Source: Ardenticatenaceae bacterium (GTDB lineage: Bacteria > Chloroflexota > Anaerolineae > Promineifilales > Promineifilaceae). Taken from it: DNA of 64,000 nt. The translations under genes were made by a program, and so were the position numbers. Under the pieces are notes generated by a model, which searched no databases, was not told the DNA's origin, and worked only from the letters and a program-made list of their open reading frames with translations. Shown here piece after piece: positions 7,478 through 16,580 of this stretch. Each line of letters starts with the position of its first letter. Positions within the stretch are counted from its first letter, which is position 1. Where the stretch lies: positions 1-64,000 of the forward strand of contig WYBM01000103.1 in NCBI GenBank assembly GCA_011525915.1, given 5' to 3'.

Positions 7478-9534
7478 TTGTCTTCTGCCTGGTTTGATCG
7501 GCGCCGGCGGCGGATATCGGCAGCACGGGCTTGTAAATCCTGAAAGAAATCAGAATCCACCGTTTCACTAACTGTCTTCTGCAATTTTGCCTCATCAATC
7601 TCAATGCGCAACTGTTGAATTTCCTGACGCAGTGCCTGCTCACGAATATACGCTTCCAAAGCAGCCACAGCCAACGAGGAGAAAGACTCCATCATCTGCT
7701 GCAAGTTAGGGTCAAAGGGGATGATGTCGCCCGTGTCAGGGTCTTTGGCGTTAAGCAGCTGCAGCACGCCTTTTACATCCCCCAGGCTGTTTTTCAGCGG
7801 GATGGTCAGCATAGAGTGGGTACGGTAGCCAATTTGCTCATCAAAAAGCGGCGGGCCGGAAAAGTCAAACGCTTCAGACTCGTACACATCCGGGATGTTG
7901 ATAGATTCACCGGTGAGGGCCACCTGAGCAGCCACATTCTGACGGTTAGGGTGGCCGTGTTCATCAACCATCCTCAGCGGCGGGAAAGTGACAGCGTTAC
8001 CAGACGTGCCCCCTTGGGTAAGGTTTTTAGCATCATTGCGCACAATAACAAACTGCAGCATATCATCTTCGGTGCGCAGGTAGAGGCTGCCGGCGTCAGC
8101 CTGGCAGAAACTTTTAGCTTCCACCAGCATCTTCTCTAGCATTTGGTCAAAATCCTGTTCTGAGGCAAGTTCAACGCCGATGGGAATGACGACATGCAGC
8201 AGGTTGTCGGCGCGATCACGCTCCTGGCGCACCTGACCCAGCGTGGAACGCAGCTGCCCGGTCATGCGGTTGAAGGTGAGCGCCAGCACCCCAATCTCAT
8301 CGGCGGACTCCACTATGGCCTGTGCCTCTAGATCGCCGCCACGAATGCGCTCAGACACGATCGTTAACCGGCTCACCGGTCCGACGATATTCGCCCGCAA
8401 AACAAACGCCAGGAAAACACCTGCCAAAATAGCTATGAAGCCAATGGTTAACGTCTGCTGTCGTGAGTTGGTCAGGCTGTTTTTCCCCTGGGCCAGTTCC
8501 ACTTGCAGCTGCAACTGCTGGCTGGCCGTAATGTTGTATAACAGCGCCAACATTCGGTCGGCCAGGGGTACCGATTCATCACGAAACAACAACAAATCCT
8601 GTCGCCAGGCATCACTTTCCAACACCGGGAATATCTCCTCCTCCGGCAGTACCAGGAAGGCGGTGCGGTTTTCATCAATAGTGTTTATAAGTGCCTGTTG
8701 ATCTTCGTCCAGTTCCCCCCGTACCAGCCGCGCTTGCAGCCGCGCCCAAGCCAGGTCATTCACCTGGCTGTTGGCAATATATTCACTGCGATAGCTGCGG
8801 TTGCGCGTGGTGGTGTAGCTGCGCAAACCGGAGAGCATCGCCAGAAAAGAGCTTTGGAACTCGGCCAGGTCTTCCAATACAGCCACATCGGTCACAGCAG
8901 GTTCTTTGGCTACATCGTCAATCAATTTCTGGGTATCTAGAAGAACGTTGCCGGCCAGCTCTGTGCCTTCTGTGGCTACAATTTTGTAAGCCGGTTCCCG
9001 CGCCAATTGGTCATCACGCAGTATAAATAATTCTTCTGCCTTTTCACCATAATTGTTCAGAGCGGTACGCAGCTGCCCCAACAACGCCAATTGGTCTTCG
9101 CTGCCTTCGGCGGCCAGCAGCGGCTCTAAGTTGTCCAGATTTGACTCAAAGGCAATGCGCGCCGCCAGATAATCGTTTCGGAAGCGTTCATCACCCAGGG
9201 CCAGGTAACCGCGGGTGGTAGACAGCATGCGCAGCAGGTTAGATTCGGCGGCGGCCGCCTCCAGGGCAATGGGCACACGCAGCCGGTTGGTGCTTTCAAT
9301 TTTCTGGCTGGCGTCGTTACTGCTCAGGTAGCTCAACCCGGCAACGATGAGCGTCAGCAGCACCAGAATAGCAAAACCAATGGTGATTTTGCGACTGATG
9401 CGCATACGGCGTAAGGGGGAAAATTTTTGAGACACGGCCGTAACCGGCACCCCTGCCTCCGTGTTCATCGGTCTGTCAACCGCATCATCCAGGGGTGTTT
9501 CACTTTCAGAGGATGAGGAGTTTGCTTCGATCAT
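7456..9534 (-). CDS. Membrane receptor: extracytoplasmic helical sensor, HAMP, GAF, coiled coil; no output domain
   Basis: 692-residue signalling protein. TM1 lies at about 50-71. A long, helix-rich extracytoplasmic region (about 72-360; heptad-like, with the NLLRMLSTTRGYLALGD pattern of CHASE3/4HB sensors) is followed by TM2 at about 362-380 and HAMP at about 380-435 (IVGPVSRLTIVSERIRGGDLEA, then EIGVLALTFNRM). A GAF domain spans about 455-630 (FCQADAGSLYLR, HSMLTIPLKN, GVLQLLNAKD), and the tail is a charged coiled coil. There is no histidine kinase, methyl-accepting, cyclase or GGDEF domain, so the output must pass to a partner. The start at 9534 is chosen because GGAGG lies upstream and its ATG overlaps the preceding stop as ATGA. 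The downstream ParA-like trio is the obvious candidate effector. The extreme C-terminus is encoded by the invading tandem repeat. Confidence 0.88.
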   Translation of the reverse strand: MIEANSSSSESETPLDDAVDRPMNTEAGVPVTAVSQKFSPLRRMRISRKITIGFAILVLLTLIVAGLSYLSSNDASQKIESTNRLRVPIALEAAAAESNLLRMLSTTRGYLALGDERFRNDYLAARIAFESNLDNLEPLLAAEGSEDQLALLGQLRTALNNYGEKAEELFILRDDQLAREPAYKIVATEGTELAGNVLLDTQKLIDDVAKEPAVTDVAVLEDLAEFQSSFLAMLSGLRSYTTTRNRSYRSEYIANSQVNDLAWARLQARLVRGELDEDQQALINTIDENRTAFLVLPEEEIFPVLESDAWRQDLLLFRDESVPLADRMLALLYNITASQQLQLQVELAQGKNSLTNSRQQTLTIGFIAILAGVFLAFVLRANIVGPVSRLTIVSERIRGGDLEAQAIVESADEIGVLALTFNRMTGQLRSTLGQVRQERDRADNLLHVVIPIGVELASEQDFDQMLEKMLVEAKSFCQADAGSLYLRTEDDMLQFVIVRNDAKNLTQGGTSGNAVTFPPLRMVDEHGHPNRQNVAAQVALTGESINIPDVYESEAFDFSGPPLFDEQIGYRTHSMLTIPLKNSLGDVKGVLQLLNAKDPDTGDIIPFDPNLQQMMESFSSLAVAALEAYIREQALRQEIQQLRIEIDEAKLQKTVSETVDSDFFQDLQARAADIRRRRRSNQAEDKTVDSGQ

Positions 9535-11273
9535 GGCACACGCCTCCATTCATGCACGTTCCACAGGTGAGAATCCCAGTCAGTGAGGTTCACACCCTCA
9601 ATTTCATTGCTAACGCCAGATACCCGTGACCGGCTGATGAGGGGAATAACAATGACGTTTTCCACCAGCATATCGCTCATTTGCTTAAAGAGACGCTCCC
9701 TGGTCTGCGGGTCTGTTTCCACAACGGCCTGCTCATAGAGGGCATCATAGGGTGCATAGCACCAACGACCCACATTAACACCTGACCAGGCGCCATTGTT
9801 CTCTTTGGGGACCCGGGCACACGTCCATTCACGCATATACGAACTGGGGTCTGGCGTCTGGTTACCATTCGTAAACAAGAGCATGTCGGCCGTGCCCGCC
9901 CACAGGCTGTTAGGAATGGTGGTGCTGGTGCTAAAAAACTGGCCGCTGATGTCAATCTTTACATCAATGCCAATTTGCTTAAGCGATTCCTGGATAATGC
10001 GCTGGGTTTCCTGGCGCAGGGCGTTGGAGCCGGTACGAAAGGTGATAGACAGGGGACGGCCGTTTTTCTCTACAATGCCATCGCCATTAGCATCTACCCA
10101 ACCGGCCAGTGCCAACAGTTCTTGTGCCCTGTCCAGATCATAAGGGTAAAACGCCTGGGAAGAGCGAAAGTTCGCCGGGGCCATCAAAATGGCGTTGGCC
10201 TCTTCGCCTGTAGGCCCATACAAGGCGGCAATAGCCTCCTTATCCACGGCATGGGCAATAGCCTGCAAAACAAGGGTGTTGCTTTCATCTGCCAGGGTGC
10301 TGAAATACGGGTGTGGCCCTATGTGGGCGGCGTCATTGGGGTTTACCTGAGCCAGGGTTATATGTTCTACACGCCCACCCAGGCTGCTCAGCAACCGGCC
10401 CTTGCCTCGTCCCGCTTCTACCATTTCTGTAAGCACACTCCCTTCCAGCTGCAAATTATAAGCAAAATCCACGTCCCCAAATTCCAGGGCAGCGCTGGCG
10501 GCTTCTACGGCCGTACCGCCCCCTTTTAATTCAATGCGCTGAAAATACAAATCATCAAATCCCCGGTAATAGGGATTGGCTTCGTAAACAAACTTCACCG
10601 TAGTCACCAGCTCGCTGCCCAAAAACAAAACCTCGGCGGTGTTGGCGGAAACAAGCTGGTAAGGGCCGGTACCCACCGGTGTGATGGCGTCGGCATCCTC
10701 ATTAGAAAATATATGGCCGGGAATGATCATCCCTTCCGCGCCCACAAAAGGCAGCGCCCAGGCTGGGTTGGTATCTTTAAAGTTGACCTGGACAGTATAT
10801 AAATCCAGCACATCTACGCTGGCTATGGCGCTGTAGGTACTGGCCGTGGCTGTCTGCCTTTCCCGGATAAAATCGTACGTGAACTTAACATCATGTGCCG
10901 TAAACGCTTTGCCGTCTGACCAGCGCAGGTTCTTTTTGATCGGCCAGCGCACCCACTGTAAATCAGGGTCAAGCAAATCATTTTCAAAAGACGGGATCTC
11001 GGTAGCCAGAATGGGCACCAATTCACCCTGAGCGTTAAAGCTGGCCAGCGGTTCATAAATCAGGCGAGCGGCGTCCCGGTCAGCGGTAGCACTGGTGAGG
11101 TGGGGGTTCATGACATTAGGCGCCTGCCACCAGAAGAGCCGTAACGTACGGTCTTTGAGTTCAGACGTGGGAATGACAATGGGTGTGGCCGTAGGCTTGA
11201 TGACAGGCTCAGCCACGGCCGTGCAGCCTATTAACAGCAAAATCCAGATGATGACAAACGTTTTTTGCAACAT
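9531..11273 (-). CDS. ABC-type peptide-binding lipoprotein, solute-binding family 5
   Basis: Predicted lipid-anchored extracytoplasmic oligopeptide/dipeptide-binding protein, about 580 residues. The signal peptide MLQKTFVIIWILLLIGC ends in a lipobox Cys. The family 5 fold is indicated by NPHLTSATADRDAARLIYEPLASF, NLRWSDGKAFTAHDVKFTYDFI, GTGPYQLVSA and the late PYDLDRAQELLALAGWVDANGDGI segment. No permease or ATPase is adjacent, so it is not part of a local transporter; it sits one ATGA overlap ahead of the HAMP-GAF receptor and may present ligand to it. The frame opens at a TTG (11306) that overlaps the upstream stop; I prefer the ATG at 11273 because it starts the lipoprotein signal, but translational coupling from 11306 is possible. 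Confidence 0.87.
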   Translation of the reverse strand: MLQKTFVIIWILLLIGCTAVAEPVIKPTATPIVIPTSELKDRTLRLFWWQAPNVMNPHLTSATADRDAARLIYEPLASFNAQGELVPILATEIPSFENDLLDPDLQWVRWPIKKNLRWSDGKAFTAHDVKFTYDFIRERQTATASTYSAIASVDVLDLYTVQVNFKDTNPAWALPFVGAEGMIIPGHIFSNEDADAITPVGTGPYQLVSANTAEVLFLGSELVTTVKFVYEANPYYRGFDDLYFQRIELKGGGTAVEAASAALEFGDVDFAYNLQLEGSVLTEMVEAGRGKGRLLSSLGGRVEHITLAQVNPNDAAHIGPHPYFSTLADESNTLVLQAIAHAVDKEAIAALYGPTGEEANAILMAPANFRSSQAFYPYDLDRAQELLALAGWVDANGDGIVEKNGRPLSITFRTGSNALRQETQRIIQESLKQIGIDVKIDISGQFFSTSTTIPNSLWAGTADMLLFTNGNQTPDPSSYMREWTCARVPKENNGAWSGVNVGRWCYAPYDALYEQAVVETDPQTRERLFKQMSDMLVENVIVIPLISRSRVSGVSNEIEGVNLTDWDSHLWNVHEWRRVP

Positions 11274-11302
11274 AGTTCTTAAAAAGTGCGGTTTACCAAA
11301 TC

Positions 11303-12088
11303 TCAAGTTGGTTTTTCACCCCAAATCAATAAATAGTAAGAATGACACAACAACGGTCCACTTTTTAGATCTGCCTCCAGCCACAGCAGGCCTTTCTGAA
11401 AAGCGGCCTCGTCAATCAAATGCAATGACGAAAATGCTTTGTTCCGGTAACCGGCGGCGTCATACAACATATAAGGATAGTCGGTCATCTTTTCAGCAGC
11501 ATTAACCAGGCCAACTTCCTGCATGTAGGCCAGCAATTGAGCTACTGTGGGGTATCGGGCCAGGTTCACATCAATGGTCTCTGGGAAATAGGTTGCCAGA
11601 GGTTCACGGTGAGCGATGATCCACTCTGAATCTGTTACTGTACAAACCTTGCCCCCCGGCTTGAGAACACGCATTACCTCTTGAAAATAGGCTGATGGGT
11701 GCTGAATATGGTGGCTGACATCTACAGTATAAACCAGATCAAACGTTTCAGCGGGGAAATCCAGGTAACGAGCATAGCCGCTAAACCATTGGACGCCATT
11801 GGCGTTGGGGTTAGTCCTGGCTTGTGTCAACATTTTCTCAGCTGGATCCAAACCGTAACACCTGGCATGGGTTCGGGCGGCAATTTCAATAACATAATTG
11901 CCGGTACCACACCCTACTTCCAGAACCTGGCTGTTCCCATGCAACTGTCCGGTGTTGATCAAACCTTCTAACACAGGGGGGTCAATTTTCCGATACTGCG
12001 CATATTCGTCAGCAAATACATTAAAGTCCTGTCTGTGTTGTTCTTGTTCCCTATTCTTCTTCTGTTTCGGTAAAGCTGCTGTTGTCAT
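11303..12088 (-). CDS. Class I SAM-dependent methyltransferase
   Basis: 261 residues with a complete Rossmann-like methyltransferase core: motif I VLEVGCGTGNYVIEIA, acidic motif II CYGLDPAEKML, then FDLVYTVDVSHHI and VLKPGGKVCTVTDSE. This is the UbiE/COQ5-like Methyltransf_11 pattern, active on small molecules in many cases; the substrate is not predictable. The frame remains open upstream to a TTG at 12181, overlapping the GNAT stop, but the extra Cys-rich residues look non-conserved and I prefer the ATG at 12088. It is the first gene of the string leading to the peptide-binding lipoprotein, receptor and ParA-like ATPases, with a 4-base-type junction to the next gene. Confidence 0.85.
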   Translation of the reverse strand: MTTAALPKQKKNREQEQHRQDFNVFADEYAQYRKIDPPVLEGLINTGQLHGNSQVLEVGCGTGNYVIEIAARTHARCYGLDPAEKMLTQARTNPNANGVQWFSGYARYLDFPAETFDLVYTVDVSHHIQHPSAYFQEVMRVLKPGGKVCTVTDSEWIIAHREPLATYFPETIDVNLARYPTVAQLLAYMQEVGLVNAAEKMTDYPYMLYDAAGYRNKAFSSLHLIDEAAFQKGLLWLEADLKSGPLLCHSYYLLIWGEKPT

Positions 12089-12170
12089 TTTCACTTTAGG
12101 TTTTACAGTACAGTTATTACAGGTATGCTTATCGTCAACGGAAAGCCGGGAATGGTCAATTGGACATGGG

Positions 12171-12671
12171 TCAGGGGTCAACCCCTGGTTTTATATGCTG
12201 CACCAGATAGACATCCAGCCATTCATCAAACTTATAACCTACTTCTTTAAGCAGACCGACGATGCGAAACCCAATAGACTCTACCATGTGCAGGCTAATG
12301 GTGTTCCCTGCATAAACATTACCCATGACGGTGTGGTAGCCAGCCTCATAGGCCGCATCCAGCAACGCTAACAGCAGCTTTTTACCAATCCCCTGGCCCC
12401 GGTAGTCCAGCCTGATGTATTCAGAGGCAATAACTGTACGGCCGTAAGCCGGCCGATCAGACCATGGGCTGACTGAGGCAAAACCAATCACTTCACCACC
12501 ATCTTCAGCGACCAGAATGGGGTAGTCTGGCATGTGGTGGTTGTACCACTGGGTGCGTTCTGCAATGGTTTTAGGTATGGTGTCAAAGGTGTTACATGTA
12601 TGAATAACAGCCTCGTTATAAATATCGGTAATAGACGGAATATCATGTAGAGTAGCCAGACGGATTATCAT
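12171..12671 (-). CDS. GNAT acetyltransferase, phosphinothricin/methionine sulfoximine type
   Basis: 166-residue acetyl-CoA-dependent N-acetyltransferase. The N-terminus MIIRLATLHDIPSITDIYNEAV and the segment TCNTFDTIPKTIAERTQWYNHH match the Pat/Bar-like subfamily that acetylates phosphinothricin or methionine sulfoximine. The acetyl-CoA pyrophosphate loop is LDYRGQGIGKKLL, followed by GYHTVMGNVYAGNTISLHMVESIGF, also typical. Such chromosomal copies often act on methionine sulfone or sulfoximine; real herbicide resistance is not implied. It starts 9 bases after the large transporter-like gene on the same strand, without a clear Shine-Dalgarno, so it is probably translationally coupled. Confidence 0.9.
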   Translation of the reverse strand: MIIRLATLHDIPSITDIYNEAVIHTCNTFDTIPKTIAERTQWYNHHMPDYPILVAEDGGEVIGFASVSPWSDRPAYGRTVIASEYIRLDYRGQGIGKKLLLALLDAAYEAGYHTVMGNVYAGNTISLHMVESIGFRIVGLLKEVGYKFDEWLDVYLVQHIKPGVDP

Positions 12672-12680
12672 GGTAGGTGG

Positions 12681-15600
12681 TTATTCCAATTGGTCAAATA
12701 CTTTATGCAAGGCGCGCGGGTGTGATCTGGTCAGCCGGGCCACCTGATCAGTGGTTTCGCGCAGGCGTTGGCTGAGAACATTGATCAGTTCCAGGGATAA
12801 ATCAGGATATTGACGGGCCAGGGCAATAAGCGGTTCGCGGCGCAGGTTAAGGGTGAGTGTATCTTGCAAGGCTACGGCCGTGTCCGTGTGTGGACTCTCA
12901 TCAAACAAATTCATCTCACCAAAATAGGCATACGCCTCAATCGTTGCCAGCCGGGCCACTGCATCTCGTCGGGATTCCCGCTCAATGCTTACCCGGCCGC
13001 GCACAACCACGTACAGCACCCCACCGGCATCACCTTCTTTGTAAATGGTAGCGTCTTCGTTGTAAAACACCTCTTCACATACGGTAGCCAACACCTTAAG
13101 CTGATCCACCGTCATTTCGCGAAAGAAGAGGACCTCCTTTAAAAATATGATGCGCTCGATAGTCGATAACATCGCACTCTCCTTTAGCTGGGGCTGGCCT
13201 TTCCCGGCAATCATCTCATGGGCATGCTGGGCGGCCAGGCGTACGCCCTCTTCCGGGGCCAGGCTGGCCTGGGTAAGCATGGCCAGCACCCGGGTGATGG
13301 GCAGTGATTTGGCAAAAGACGGCGGCGGATAGTACAGCGTTTCCAGCGTGGCCGGCACTTCTGGTTGAGCGACCTCAGACGCCGTGGGTTGGCCGGTATG
13401 CGCCTCACCAGCCAGTATATCTAGCAAGCTGCTGGCTTTGGCCGCCCGGTCACGCCGGGTCTGCTGCCGGTTAGCCATTTTACCGGGCTGATGGGTTTCG
13501 GTCGCTGGCGTTGGGTCATCATCTAGCAGTGCCTGCGACACATCAGCATGGCGGCCGTCTGGTTCAGCCGGGGGTGGTAGAGATTCAGGCACGGCCGTTT
13601 CTGGCGGTACGGCCGTCGTTTTTTGGGGCGTTATCATCGCCTGCCCAATTTGCCCTAGGGCAAAGGTGGCAATAGACCGCGGCCACGGTTCAACAGCCAG
13701 GTCTGTGACCAGTTTTTCCATAGCCTCGGCCGTGGTGGGGAACGGCATGTCCCACGTTTTCCGGCAAACGTCAAGGATTGCGGCGGTAGGGGCATGAGGG
13801 TGCAACATGGCGCCGATCACTTCGGCGGTTTGCGGCGTGGTGAGTGATTCCAATGCTTCCAGGGCATTGGCGCGCACCCGGGGCACCTTACTGGCTAATG
13901 ATTCCCGGATAACCCGGACAGCCGCATTGTCTTGAACGGCCGTGAGCAGGAAAAAAATCTGGTCCGCCAGACGGTCATTCGCCTCACGAAATACATTCTG
14001 TAAAACACCCACAGCGGCATAACTGTTAATGGCTTCCAAAGCATCCAGGTAGCCTGCGTTTTCCGCCATTTGCAGCAAGTTTGACTGAATCTGGGCGGTC
14101 ACCAGCGGCCCATATTCGCGCCGGTTGACCCGTGTCAGAATCACGGTAGCCATTTTACGTAATTGGGCGTTAGGTGAATCAAGCTGTGGGTGCACCATGG
14201 GGATCACCTTTTTGCCCAGACTGGTAAGGGTGTTCACGGCCGTTGCCTGTATTTGTGGGCTGGGGTCTTTGAGCGATTCCACCAGACGGCCGTAGGTATG
14301 ATGGTCACCTACACGGGCCAGCGTCACCAATGCCGCCTCACGCACCCGCTCTACCGGGTCTGTCAGCAATGGGCTCATGACCAGGACAATAGCATCAGCA
14401 GCTTGCTGGGAAAGTTTTTGCGCCGAAAACGCTTCCAGAATGAGTGCAGCTTCCAGCCGCACCGGGTCAGAAGGGTCAGACAGCGCGGTGATGATCTCGC
14501 CAATAAAACTGGTGTCTTCTGTCTGGCCCAAGACACGTAAGGCATGGGTACGTTCTGGTTTGTCTTCACTGGCCAGCATAGTTTGCACCAGCTGCAGCGC
14601 CTGCGCCCGTTGGGCCACATCGCCATATTGCAGCAGAGCTGGCAGCGCCTGGGTACGCACAGCCACGTCAAGGTCAGCCAGCATGGCCGCCGCCATGCTG
14701 AGGTATGGTGCCTGACTACGGCCGTTGACCCGTTCCAGGCCTGCCAGTGCCGACCGACGCACCTGGGGATGCATATCTTGTAAAAATTCAGCATACAAAT
14801 CATGCGCGGCCGGGCTGCGGGCATCGGTGGCTGCTAAAATGTCCAATGTCGCCGTGCGAATGTGGGTATTGCTGTGGCGCGCCAGGTCGGCCAGAATAGG
14901 TACGGCTTCGCTGCCCCCCACATCACTGATCAGCGTCACCATAAACAAGGTAAACTCATCACTCTGGCTTTGGGCCAAGCGCTGCTGCAGCCGCTCTAAA
15001 GTAGCCGCATCTGTCACGGTAAGATCAACTGGTTCCTGATCCAATAAAAAGGAATAATCTTCCTGTTCCAACATAGAAACCAGCGCATTGGTATAATGTT
15101 GGCTGACACGGACCGCCGCAGCAAAATAAATGATCGCTACCACTGCCAGCAGTACTGGTAAAAACCACGTTGTGCCTGTCACAAAAGGCAGCAACAAAAG
15201 CAGGCCACCGATCAAGGAGGCTGTGGGTACCAGCATGCCGTTCACAAACGCACGTGCGCGCCCCTTCATTCGCAGGGGCACGGCATTGTACAGCAGGTTA
15301 TCTATGGGGTTGCGGAAGGTGGTGTTAAAGACATTTGCCGTCAGGTAGGCCAGGGCGCCCAGGATAATCAATCCTGGTGTCAATGATATCAGGCTCAAAC
15401 CTAGCAGTGTCAGGGCCACCCCGGCTGTGCCCGAAGGAAAAAGCAGGTTGGCTTTGTTAAGACCGCTCTTGCCTATCAACCGGCTTAACAAGAAGATTTG
15501 CACCGGCAGCATGAGCAAGTTGGTAAGCCCTTCTAACTTGCCTAGAAAATCTGTAGCCGAACTAAACCGTTGGGACAACAAACTGTCACTGTTAAAGGCG

Positions 15601-16388
15601 GCATTGATGATGTCGCTGCTCTGGTATTTAAGCAGGGTAAGCAGCAGCGTAACCAGCAAAGTGGCTATAGCCAGCCAGCGCAAATAGGGAGAATTGGCAA
15701 CGTATTGATAACCATCGCGTACACTCTGGGTGTATGAAACGGTGGAAGATGATGGGGAAGGGGCAGTAACGGCCGTCTGACCGGATGTTTGCCATATAAA
15801 AGGAGCCAGCCATACTAGTACAGCCATAACGGCCAGCAATACGGCCCAAAGGGCAATGACCGCCTCTGCCGACCCCAACCAGTTGGTTAAACCGGCTACA
15901 CTCAGCCCGGCAAATGCCCCGGCCAGGCGCGCGTTAGAAGCCAGCACAGGCACAATACGTTTAGCGGCGCGGGCGTCATAGAAGCCGGTAATATACGTCC
16001 ACCAATGTAAGTTGAGAATAAACGGGATCACGGTGAACAGGGGGTAGAGCATAAAGTAACCAGCCTGCAGGCTGCCCGCTTGGAGCAAGAACCAGCCGCC
16101 GGCCACGGCCGTGGCGCTCAACAGCGCAATGACTATCAACAACCGGTCATTTGCCAGCCTGTCTGCAAAAGGGGAGTAAAGCACTACTAGGGCAATGGCC
16201 AGCAGCCCTTCTACAACAAAGCTGTACCCCAACCGGTCTACCCCCACCACATTCCAGAAAAGTGGCTGTACCGTCAGTTTCCCCCAGGTAATGCCCGTTA
16301 CGGCCATAAAGGCCATTAAAAACAGCAACAAGACGCGTGGCCATTCATGTGGGCGCAGATTAAACAAGCGGTTTACAAACGAGGGCAT
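12681..16388 (-). CDS. Giant fusion: nucleotide-transporter-like membrane domain, HEAT repeats, cyclic-nucleotide-binding domain
   Basis: 1235 residues. Residues 1-430 are polytopic (about 10-12 helices) and resemble MFS/Npt-type (ATP/ADP translocase-like) proteins, e.g. LFLMAFMAVTGITWGKLTV at the N-terminus and GMLVPTASLIGGLLLLLPF later. Residues about 440-960 are a solenoid of HEAT repeats (IRTATLDILAATDARSP, DPVERVREAALVTLARVGD, DPSPQIQATAVNTLTSLGK). A low-complexity linker follows. Residues about 1080-1215 are a cNMP-binding (CAP-ED) domain with EGDAGGVLYVVVRGRVSI and AYFGEMNLFDESPHTDTAVAL, whose GEMxLF...TA phosphate-binding cassette has Thr where cAMP binders have Arg-Thr/Ser. TATACT lies 7 bases before the ATG with no Shine-Dalgarno, suggesting leaderless initiation. 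Transport is inferred; regulation by nucleotide binding is speculative. Confidence 0.85.
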   Translation of the reverse strand: MPSFVNRLFNLRPHEWPRVLLLFLMAFMAVTGITWGKLTVQPLFWNVVGVDRLGYSFVVEGLLAIALVVLYSPFADRLANDRLLIVIALLSATAVAGGWFLLQAGSLQAGYFMLYPLFTVIPFILNLHWWTYITGFYDARAAKRIVPVLASNARLAGAFAGLSVAGLTNWLGSAEAVIALWAVLLAVMAVLVWLAPFIWQTSGQTAVTAPSPSSSTVSYTQSVRDGYQYVANSPYLRWLAIATLLVTLLLTLLKYQSSDIINAAFNSDSLLSQRFSSATDFLGKLEGLTNLLMLPVQIFLLSRLIGKSGLNKANLLFPSGTAGVALTLLGLSLISLTPGLIILGALAYLTANVFNTTFRNPIDNLLYNAVPLRMKGRARAFVNGMLVPTASLIGGLLLLLPFVTGTTWFLPVLLAVVAIIYFAAAVRVSQHYTNALVSMLEQEDYSFLLDQEPVDLTVTDAATLERLQQRLAQSQSDEFTLFMVTLISDVGGSEAVPILADLARHSNTHIRTATLDILAATDARSPAAHDLYAEFLQDMHPQVRRSALAGLERVNGRSQAPYLSMAAAMLADLDVAVRTQALPALLQYGDVAQRAQALQLVQTMLASEDKPERTHALRVLGQTEDTSFIGEIITALSDPSDPVRLEAALILEAFSAQKLSQQAADAIVLVMSPLLTDPVERVREAALVTLARVGDHHTYGRLVESLKDPSPQIQATAVNTLTSLGKKVIPMVHPQLDSPNAQLRKMATVILTRVNRREYGPLVTAQIQSNLLQMAENAGYLDALEAINSYAAVGVLQNVFREANDRLADQIFFLLTAVQDNAAVRVIRESLASKVPRVRANALEALESLTTPQTAEVIGAMLHPHAPTAAILDVCRKTWDMPFPTTAEAMEKLVTDLAVEPWPRSIATFALGQIGQAMITPQKTTAVPPETAVPESLPPPAEPDGRHADVSQALLDDDPTPATETHQPGKMANRQQTRRDRAAKASSLLDILAGEAHTGQPTASEVAQPEVPATLETLYYPPPSFAKSLPITRVLAMLTQASLAPEEGVRLAAQHAHEMIAGKGQPQLKESAMLSTIERIIFLKEVLFFREMTVDQLKVLATVCEEVFYNEDATIYKEGDAGGVLYVVVRGRVSIERESRRDAVARLATIEAYAYFGEMNLFDESPHTDTAVALQDTLTLNLRREPLIALARQYPDLSLELINVLSQRLRETTDQVARLTRSHPRALHKVFDQLE

Positions 16389-16395
16389 GGAGGCA

Positions 16396-16401
16396 AGTAT
16401 A
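16396..16401 (-). promoter_or_regulatory. -10 box for the transporter-like/HEAT gene (leaderless)
   Basis: TATACT on the minus strand exactly 7 bases before the ATG at 16388. There is no Shine-Dalgarno between them, so the transcript would start at or next to the start codon. No convincing -35. Confidence 0.4.
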
Positions 16402-16458
16402 CACGAAAGCCCCTACACGGGGAATGTGTAAAGCGGCTGTGGTTTTGTGAAAAAGTGA

Positions 16459-16513
16459 CGAGGATTGAGGGACTCTATGTGTCACTCCTCTTCCCGTAAT
16501 CCCTCAATCCTCG
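16459..16513 (-). terminator. Long inverted repeat downstream of dnaA
   Basis: CGAGGATTGAGGGA (16459-16472) and its exact complement TCCCTCAATCCTCG (16500-16513) form a 14-bp stem around a 27-base loop in the gap after the dnaA stop. There is no strong T-run, so it could be a Rho-type or processing hairpin and not a classical terminator. Confidence 0.5.
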
Positions 16514-16580
16514 CTGCCGAGGGGAGCAAACAAAACATGCAAGCGTCAGCCAATATAAGCTAGATCAGCCACGCTGCCAG

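Noticed and set aside
12089-12181. N-terminal Cys-rich extension of the methyltransferase
   Set aside because: It would need a TTG start inside the GNAT gene and gives non-family-like residues; the ATG at 12088 fits the family start better.
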